Source: JAQUBU01 sp036677685
GTDB taxonomy: Bacteria; Bacillota; Syntrophomonadia; Syntrophomonadales; Syntrophomonadaceae
Assembly: GCA_036677685.1 (NCBI GenBank)
Contig: JAVBWA010000010.1
Coordinates: 1-64,000, forward strand
Direction: 5' to 3'
Length of the DNA: 64,000 bases
This document shows, one piece after another, positions 58,501 through 64,000 of this stretch. The position numbers and the translations under genes are program-made. Within the stretch, counting starts at the first letter, position 1; each line of letters opens with the position of its first letter. Under the pieces are notes generated by a model that saw only the letters and a list, made by a program, of their open reading frames with translations, was not told the origin of the DNA and searched no databases.

Positions 58501-58686
58501 TTAATTCTCCACGCGCAGCATTCTCTTTTCGAATTCCATGCGCGGCAGCATAACCACCCGACCGCAGCCCTGGCATTTTATCTTGATATCCGCACCCATG
58601 CGGATAACCTGCCAGTGATAACTGCCACAGGGGTGCTGCTTGCGCATTCTTACCCGATCATCAAGCTTGAAAATTTTCCTCTCCAT
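58501..58686 (-). CDS. DUF951 family protein
   Basis: A 61-residue basic protein of the Firmicute DUF951 family (YyzM-like): FKLDDRVRMRKQHPCGSYHW, IRMGADIKIKCQGCGRVVML and the end RKFEKR-like MEFEKRML. The cysteines CGSY and CQGCG may bind zinc. The start is the ATG at 58686 after GAGGAG; an upstream in-frame stretch overlaps selD and is not conserved. It lies 26 bp after selD and is probably co-transcribed. Function unknown; a nucleic-acid role is sometimes suggested by the basic character. Confidence 0.88.
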   Translation of the reverse strand: MERKIFKLDDRVRMRKQHPCGSYHWQVIRMGADIKIKCQGCGRVVMLPRMEFEKRMLRVEN

Positions 58687-58712
58687 AATGCTCCTCTTTA
58701 GGTCGGCAATGC

Positions 58713-59753
58713 TTAGCTTCTGATTTTTATGGGACGGAATTCGTCGCCAGTTACTTTCCCTACTTGAAAACACCGGCAGCCCTTTTGCTGTAATCCGGTC
58801 CGAAGCTGCTCCGCTTTTTGCTCATTGACCGCAATTAATAAACCTCCGGCGGTTTCCGGTGAAAAAAGCAGTTCACGCAATACGCCCTTGATTTCATCTT
58901 TATATTCCACTTTGGCTGCCAGGTAATCCCGGTTGGTATAGGCGCCTCCTGGGATTAGCCCAAGGTTCGCATATTCCACAGCCCCGGTCATGAACTCCAA
59001 ATGGCTGGCGTACAATTCCACTGCTTTATTACTGGCCGCAGCCATTTCATAGAGATGGCCAATTAAGCCAAAGCCGGTAATATCGGTTGCAGCATGGACT
59101 CCAACCTCCTGCATTACCTGGGCCGCTTCCTTATTCAGCATTGCCATCCACTTGATCGCTTCCTGATAAGCTTCATCAGATACCATCTGAGCTTTGATGG
59201 CAGTGGATACAACCCCGTTGCCCAGAGGTTTGGTCAGAAACAAAACATCCCCGGTTCGGGCTCCTGCATTGTCAACAATCTGGTCCGGGTGAACCATCCC
59301 AGATACCGACAGGCCGTACTTGGGTTCGTTATCATCAACGGTATGGCCTCCGGCCAATACGGCTCCCGCCTCCTGGACTTTCGATAATCCGCCTGCCAGA
59401 ATTTGGCCCAACACTTCCATGTCTTCGCACTGGGGGTAGCAGACTATATTCAAGGCCAGGAACGGAGTTCCTCCCATGGCATAAACATCGTTTAAAGCAT
59501 TGGTTGCAGCTATCTGTCCAAACACAAAGGGATCGTCAATCATGGGTGTAAAAAAATCCAAGGTCTGAATCAAGGCCAGATCATCCCGAATCTTATAAAT
59601 GGCCGCATCATCCCGGCGGTCCAGGCCTACCAGGAGACTAGGATGACCGGGCATTACTAATTTACTTAAGATATCTTCCAAGGCCCCCGGCCCGATTTTG
59701 GCCGCTCACCCGGCTGCTCTAACCATTTCGGTAAGCCGTTTCTGGTCACCCAT
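58713..59753 (-). CDS. selD: Selenophosphate synthetase with selenocysteine (UGA read-through)
   Basis: Makes selenophosphate, the Se donor for selenocysteine. The 346-residue protein starts at the ATG at 59753 (GAGGTGAG before it). Its codon 16 is UGA (59708-59706) in RAAG-U-AAKIGPGALEDIL, the conserved active-site position that is Cys or Sec in SelD. Translation continues without a stop to 58713. Reading from a later ATG would lose this site and be wrong. The rest has the ATP-binding fold: DDAAIY, LIQTLDFFTPMIDDPFVFGQ, AGGHTVDDNEPKYGLSVSG, ATDITGFGLIGHLYEMA. A bacterial SECIS hairpin must lie just after the UGA (58667-59705 is coding; the candidate stem is within about 40 nt). No selA or selB is in the window. 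Confidence 0.95.
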
Positions 59754-59971
59754 GTTCTCACCTCTCTCCCATATAACAATAAAAACTGTGAAAGCATACA
59801 CATGTTATTCCTGAAAAGCCCGGACTAATTGTTGGGCTATGACTAATATATCCCTTTCCAGGATGGTTATCGCGGGGCGAATTTAGTGCCACCTATCCCC
59901 GCCTTTACCTCTTTTCATCCATAAAATGTGTATGTCTTCCTCCTATAGAAGCTTAAAAACCCTTTTTATAA

Positions 59972-61360
59972 CTATCTAAATTTCTGCATAAAGGCTTTGT
60001 AGGCGAGGTAAGTCATATATACGTCGGCTTTGCTGGCTACTTCAAAGGGCGAGTGCATGCCCAGGAGGGCCGCCCCGCAGTCCACTACTTCCATCCCGTA
60101 GCGGGCCATATACTGGGCAACGGTGCCTCCGCCGCCGATGTCCACTTTGCCGAGTTCGCCAACTTGCCATACTACTTTATGCTCATCAAAGAGCTGACGA
60201 ATCCGGCCGAGGAATTCGGGATTGGCATCATTGGAATCACTCTTGCCCCGTGAACCGGTGTATTTTGTCAATACCACCCCATTACCCAGGAAGCTGCAGT
60301 TCATTTTCTCAAATACCTCCGGATAGTTGGGATCGACAGCAGCATTTACATCTGCCGATAAAGCATAGGAATTGACCAGGCTGCGGCGAATGCTGTAATA
60401 ATCATCGACACCGGCTTTATGCAATAGTTCAGCCATGATATTTTCGATAATCAGTGACTGCAGGCCGGTATTGCCGGTGCTGCCGATTTCCTCCTTGTCC
60501 ACAAAAAGACACATGGCGGTGCGCTGCGGGTTTTCCACTTCGAGAATGGCCTGGAACGAAGTATAGGCACAAATCCGGTCATCTTGCCCGTAGGCTCCGA
60601 TCATGCTGCGGTCAAAGCCGATTTCGCGGGCGGTATGAACCGGCACCAATTGCAATTCGGCACTGGTGAAATCATCCTCTTCGATGCCATACTTGCTTTG
60701 CAGGATATCCAAAATATATTTCTTGATCCCATCCTCACTGCTTTCCGCCAGCGGACGGCTGCCAACCAGGATATTGAGGCTTTCCCCCTTAATGGCCTCG
60801 GACATTTTCTTTTCCATCTGGTCCTTGGCGAGATGCGGCAACAGATCGGCAATGGTAAATGCCAGATCATCTTCCTTTTCTCCGATTGCCACTTTTATGG
60901 ACTGTCCATTCTTTTTTACGACCACCCCGTGCAAAGCTAAAGGAACCGCCACCCATTGGTACTTTTTAATGCCTCCATAATAATGGGTTTTAAACAAAGC
61001 CTGGCCGTCTGCTTCATACAAAGGCTGGGCTTTGAGATCCAGGCGGGGAGAATCAATATGCGAAGCCACCAGATTAATTCCTTCACTTAATGGCTCCCGG
61101 CCAATGACCAGCAAAGCGCAAACTTTGCCTTTGCTGGTCATAACGATTTTTTGCCCGGGGTTTATGGAGTCTATTTCACTCAGCGCTACAAAACCTTGTT
61201 TCCGGGCCGCCGCAACAAAATAATCCACGGCTTCCCTTTCGGTTTTCACCTGATTTAAAAACTCCCGGTAGCCCTGATTAAAATCATACGTTTTCTTAAT
61301 CTCCTCACTATCCATTCTCAACCAGGCATTGCGTTTCATGGCTTCTTTCTTATCCGCCAT
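59972..61360 (-). CDS. M18-family aminopeptidase
   Basis: A 462-residue dinuclear-metal aminopeptidase of family M18, expected to form a large dodecamer and to remove N-terminal residues from peptides. Metal-binding segments are VASHIDSPRLDLK near 93-105, GQDDRICAYTS, DKEEIGSTGN near 287-296, and the C-terminal GMHSPFEVASKAD. The length and the start MADKKEAMKRNAWLRM are those of the Firmicute type (often called aminopeptidase 1). GGAGGAAATTAAT precedes the ATG. The 218 bp between its stop and selD hold a weak AGCCC/GGGCT hairpin near 59818-59840 and otherwise nothing recognised. Confidence 0.95.
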   Translation of the reverse strand: MADKKEAMKRNAWLRMDSEEIKKTYDFNQGYREFLNQVKTEREAVDYFVAAARKQGFVALSEIDSINPGQKIVMTSKGKVCALLVIGREPLSEGINLVASHIDSPRLDLKAQPLYEADGQALFKTHYYGGIKKYQWVAVPLALHGVVVKKNGQSIKVAIGEKEDDLAFTIADLLPHLAKDQMEKKMSEAIKGESLNILVGSRPLAESSEDGIKKYILDILQSKYGIEEDDFTSAELQLVPVHTAREIGFDRSMIGAYGQDDRICAYTSFQAILEVENPQRTAMCLFVDKEEIGSTGNTGLQSLIIENIMAELLHKAGVDDYYSIRRSLVNSYALSADVNAAVDPNYPEVFEKMNCSFLGNGVVLTKYTGSRGKSDSNDANPEFLGRIRQLFDEHKVVWQVGELGKVDIGGGGTVAQYMARYGMEVVDCGAALLGMHSPFEVASKADVYMTYLAYKAFMQKFR

Positions 61361-61456
61361 TATTAATTTCCTCCTTAAGTTTATAAGATTAGTTTATCCA
61401 AAATGGGGTTTGAACAGTATTTTATGATATAAATTTGCTGATCCAGGCAGTTTTAA

Positions 61457-61557
61457 AACACCGCTGAACGAGGCTGAGAGATTAGATCCCACTGCCTGGT
61501 TTGTTAACAGTAACTCGACCACTCAAAGAACGGTGGACATATATTTACCTCGTTATA
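61457..61557 (+). repeat. Dispersed hairpin-rich element, family 1 (right half only, degenerate)
   Basis: Matches the right half of family 1 from ACACCGCTG to CCTCGTTATA at about 80 percent by eye; the left hairpins are missing. It extends into the 3' end of cvpA, whose last codons and stop are element sequence. Confidence 0.75.
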
Positions 61558-62180
61558 CCGAACAGGGCTTTAATAAGAACAAACCCATCCATCAATCTGG
61601 CCGCCAGGATGGAATTATTCATATATCCGGCGGCTATTCCCGCCCAGTCCCAACCCATGCGGGCCGCCAGATAAATTGGCTCATAAGCTACCCCAAAGAT
61701 AATAACAAGAATCAGCAGGTTCTTAATCAACACCAGAAGCATACCCATAATCCGGTTTACGCCGCCCAGCAAACCCAGTGAAAAAAGACTGTTCAAGCAG
61801 GCGAATACCAGTTTAAGCACTACACTGGCCAGCCCGAATACCAGCAAAAAACCCGCCGCCGCAACCAGGAGGTGGGCAAGATAGTGGGCCGGGTCAGTTA
61901 CGGCGGGGGCCGCAAGCAAGCCCTGCCCCAGGATGCTCTGGTCCAGGGAAAGCGCCAATATCGGCACTTTTTCTTTAATGAGCGCAGTCAAAAAATTGCC
62001 TAAGTTAAAATATTTATCCAGATAGGAGGCACAATCCCCAAAGTACAAAACTGCGGCTACTAACGCCAGTACTGTGCTCAGCATGCCTCCCAGAGCATCG
62101 ATAAATCCCCGCCGGAGTCCGGTTATGGCACTCAAAAGCAAGATCGCAATTATACCATAGTCAAGCAGGTTAAAATGCAT
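61545..62180 (-). CDS. CvpA-family membrane protein
   Basis: A 211-residue membrane protein of the CvpA family (colicin V production-like, PF02674): LDYGIIAILLLSAITGLRRG at the N-terminus and about four helices, with GVNRIMGMLLVLIKNLLIL in the second half. Family members are linked to wall stress and small-molecule secretion, but the biochemical role is not settled. The ATG at 62180 follows AGGTGG; an upstream codon at 62204 precedes this site. The C-terminal GITR and stop are contributed by the family 1 element at 61457. It is flanked by inverted family 1 copies. Confidence 0.88.
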   Translation of the reverse strand: MHFNLLDYGIIAILLLSAITGLRRGFIDALGGMLSTVLALVAAVLYFGDCASYLDKYFNLGNFLTALIKEKVPILALSLDQSILGQGLLAAPAVTDPAHYLAHLLVAAAGFLLVFGLASVVLKLVFACLNSLFSLGLLGGVNRIMGMLLVLIKNLLILVIIFGVAYEPIYLAARMGWDWAGIAAGYMNNSILAARLMDGFVLIKALFGITR

Positions 62181-62209
62181 GTAACCACCTGCATTTCTCA
62201 GCAATAATA

Positions 62210-62344
62210 ATAACGAGGCGAAAAGATGACCCCCGCTTCTTTAAGCGCTTAGGTTCCTAATTAATAAAACAGGCGGCGGGTTCTAATCCCCACCTCGTTG
62301 CAGTGTTGTGTTGAAACTGCTCCGCAGTTTCTTCCGATACTTAA
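62210..62344 (-). repeat. Dispersed hairpin-rich element, family 1 (internally deleted, inverted)
   Basis: A 135-bp minus-strand copy with the same internal deletion as the copy at 52644: the left hairpin is fused to the right half through CAACACAACACTGCAACGAG. Together with 61457-61557 it brackets cvpA in opposite orientation. Confidence 0.85.
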
Positions 62345-62470
62345 ATTATAGCACAGCCCTCATAAAATCCTGGACGATAGTTAATTTTTTCCGCACTTCT
62401 TCTTACTAAGAAATATCAATTATATGGCATTATTTGTTGAAATATTTGACTTCAACCAATCCCGGTTTGC

Positions 62471-62499
62471 TTGACAATAACTTGCCAAGCCGCTATTTT
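62471..62499 (+). promoter_or_regulatory. Promoter of the VTT-domain gene
   Basis: A perfect TTGACA (62471-62476), 17 bp, TATTTT (62494-62499), 32 bp before the start codon. The AT-rich stretch 62345-62470 contains no recognised feature. Confidence 0.7.
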
Positions 62500-62531
62500 T
62501 AAAATGCAAAGAGCATAAACGGAGGATGTAA

Positions 62532-63122
62532 ATGGATCTGCATATCTTTAACAATGTTGCGGTTTTGAGTTCTTATATCCGAAGCTATGGCATCCTGGCC
62601 CCCGCTATAACTTTCGTGCTCTTTACCTTACAGGCTATCCTCCCGGTATTTCCTTATGTTATTCTGACCGCTGCAGCCGGTCTTTTATTCGGGTTTAAAA
62701 CCGGGTTCCTGCTTTCCTGGTCAGGAGCCTTGACCGGTGCCTGTATTGCTTTTGGGCTTTGCCGCTGGCTGGGCTCGGACTGGGTAATGGCCCGGTTCGG
62801 ATCCCGTTTTGATTTTGATTTGCGGGGGATGAATTCCCGTCTGGCCTTCTGGAGTATAATTATTGCACGTATAATCCCGGTGGTTCCCACTCCGCTCATT
62901 AATGCAGCAGCAGCCCTGGGGGGTGTGGGTTTTACTGTCTTCTTTTTTTCCTCGGCCATTGGCAAGCTTCCTACCGCCCTGCTCTATACGGGACTGGGCC
63001 TTAGTCTTTTCAAGATTCAGGATATCAAGCTCACCCTTACCATCCTGGGAGTAATCCTGCTGCTTATGGCCGCCGGTCATTACTACAAACAAAACAAAAA
63101 GATTTGCCGCCGCAGCAATTAA
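62532..63122 (+). CDS. TVP38/TMEM64-type (VTT domain) membrane protein
   Basis: A 196-residue polytopic protein of the SNARE-associated/DedA-related VTT family. The core signature includes LQAILPVFPYVILTAAAGLLFG, split here as LPVFPYVIL and AAGLLFGFKTGFLLSW, then GALTGACIAFGLCRWLG and ARIIPVVPTPLINAAAALGG near 115-134. Members of the superfamily are implicated in lipid scrambling or small-ion transport; the role here is unknown. GGAGG stands 7 nt before the ATG. It is the sole plus-strand gene in this part and has its own strong promoter. Confidence 0.9.
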   Translation: MDLHIFNNVAVLSSYIRSYGILAPAITFVLFTLQAILPVFPYVILTAAAGLLFGFKTGFLLSWSGALTGACIAFGLCRWLGSDWVMARFGSRFDFDLRGMNSRLAFWSIIIARIIPVVPTPLINAAAALGGVGFTVFFFSSAIGKLPTALLYTGLGLSLFKIQDIKLTLTILGVILLLMAAGHYYKQNKKICRRSN

Positions 63123-63135
63123 TCCTGATAATACA

Positions 63136-63166
63136 AACGCATAATGCTATAACGGCATTATGCGTT
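63136..63166. terminator. Hairpin after the VTT gene
   Basis: A perfect 12-bp stem AACGCATAATGC (63136-63147) and GCATTATGCGTT (63155-63166) with a 7-nt loop, starting 14 bp after the stop codon. No long T-tract follows, so termination is only likely. Confidence 0.5.
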
Positions 63167-63311
63167 CATAATCAGACTATATTTGTAAGATAGCAGCTTT
63201 GAGTCATTCTGAATGAAGCGAAAAATATTAGTCGAATATAGTCAACCCCCTGAACTCTCTTCATTAAATCTACTCCTCACCCCTTACACCTCACGCCTCA
63301 CTATTTTAAGC

Positions 63312-64000
63312 TTACATTTCCTCTGCCATTCGCTCAAGCTCAGTAGCCATACTGGTTATTTCCTCTACGCTTGCACTTATTTCCTGGGTAGCGGCAGCTT
63401 GTTCTTCGCTGACCCGCAAGGTAGTATTGCTGTTCTTGGTGGTTTCTTCGATTTTATCTTTAATCTGGTCGGTAAGAACCCGTATTTTGACCACGGTTTC
63501 CCGGGATTCATCGGAAAGCTTTCTGATTTCCCCCGCAACCACCCCGAACCCGCGCCCGGCGTCACCGGCCCGGGCGGCTTCGATTGCGGCGTTAAGCCCC
63601 AGCATCTTGGTGGCATCGGCAATCTGTTTGATAAAAGCCATAACTTCATTTATTTCTTCCGACAAATCATATATTTGCCTTATATTCCGGCCAAGCTGCT
63701 GCTCATTAACCGTAACTTCGGATGCGGAAGAGGCCAGTTCTTCAAGAACCGCAGATATTTCGGTCAGTCCTCGTTCCAGGTTATTGGCAGCCCTAAGTAA
63801 ATTCACTTTGTTCTGACGAGGTGTTACGACTCCCAACGAACCTACCACCTGGGAAACTTCGTCATTGTCAAACAGCGGATAAGCTGCAATCATTACCGGT
63901 TTTCCATAAACCGTTTCATCAACTTCCACCACGAGGGCCTCTTTGGCTTGCATTGCCTTCCTTGCCACCGCCTCACCTTTAAGTACGGTGCCTACCTGCT
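63312..64000 (-). CDS. Methyl-accepting chemotaxis protein (partial, N-terminus outside window)
   Basis: The C-terminal 229 residues of a chemoreceptor; the frame stays open to the window edge. The first visible part (about 60 residues, with VYGKPVMIAAYPLFDNDEV) looks like a small ligand-sensing region. It is followed by a coiled signalling domain with the hairpin tip MLGLNAAIEAARAGDAGRGF and EIRKLSDES, and a C-terminal helix ending ITSMATELERMAEEM. No transmembrane segment is seen in the visible part. The signalling domain is compact, as in the cytoplasmic receptor at 16016. No methylation or cheW/cheA gene is close. Confidence 0.9.
   Translation of the reverse strand, partial: QVGTVLKGEAVARKAMQAKEALVVEVDETVYGKPVMIAAYPLFDNDEVSQVVGSLGVVTPRQNKVNLLRAANNLERGLTEISAVLEELASSASEVTVNEQQLGRNIRQIYDLSEEINEVMAFIKQIADATKMLGLNAAIEAARAGDAGRGFGVVAGEIRKLSDESRETVVKIRVLTDQIKDKIEETTKNSNTTLRVSEEQAAATQEISASVEEITSMATELERMAEEM

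Noticed and set aside
58713..59681. selD starting at the ATG at 59681
   Set aside because: This start removes the catalytic region. Reading UGA at 59706-59708 as selenocysteine gives the full conserved N-terminus from 59753.
59754..59971. Small reading frames with a GGAGG site between the M18 gene and selD
   Set aside because: They encode only 5-11 residues and show no conserved feature. A leader-peptide role cannot be supported from sequence alone.
62654..63092. Two open frames antisense to the VTT-domain gene
   Set aside because: They are low-complexity shadows of a well-conserved membrane protein read in the other direction.

Overview
The window looks like chromosomal DNA from an anaerobic, low-to-mid GC clostridial Firmicute, most plausibly a Syntrophomonas-like bacterium (inference, no search was run). 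The clues are: a SCIFF peptide with its radical-SAM maturase; a selenophosphate synthetase read through an in-frame UGA; S-layer (SLH) surface proteins; many TTG starts with strong GGAGG ribosome sites; and a rpsF-ssb-rpsR / yybS-rplI-lonC-purA arrangement. Most genes lie on the minus strand. The main plus-strand block is 46.0-50.7 kb.

Layout. 0-12 kb: glnS, then two giant paralogous SLH/FecR/beta-helix surface proteins. 12-24 kb: msrB, a divergent flagellin, an XdhC-family protein, rlmH, a soluble chemoreceptor with an N-terminal nucleotide-binding fold, murA, a membrane-anchored metallopeptidase, trxB, a LysM-G5-M23 endopeptidase, the SCIFF pair and tRNA-Gly. 24-29 kb: two TiaS-like proteins next to an iron/corrinoid-type ABC importer. 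29-45 kb: six surface proteins built from recurring Ig-like modules, SLH domains and two seven-repeat RCC1 propellers, plus two unknown membrane-anchored proteins. 46-51 kb: a divergent HTH regulator, a PadR regulator, a QueG-like Fe-S protein, a broken Fic gene, a secreted stalk-domain protein and tRNA-Val. 51-64 kb: purA, lonC, rplI, yybS, a MazG-like gene, rpsR, ssb, rpsF, a DUF951 gene, selD, an M18 aminopeptidase, cvpA, a VTT-domain membrane protein and a partial chemoreceptor.

The most unusual object is the protein at 46040-47158. It is a predicted cytoplasmic XRE-type DNA-binding protein whose C-terminal two thirds are two Ig-like domains of the same type, and in the same order, as those of the exported surface proteins transcribed away from it. 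It may couple surface-protein supply or export to transcription, but that role is inference.

Two dispersed repeat families punctuate the intergenic spaces. Family 1 is a hairpin-rich element of about 190 bp: four long copies, two internally deleted copies, one half copy and a related three-unit array beside tRNA-Gly. Family 2 consists of 99-bp units with GGGGGACA...TGTCCCCC ends. A further structured region with its own terminator precedes the RCC1 gene. Two decayed genes were found: Fic, and an Ig-like fragment behind rlmH.
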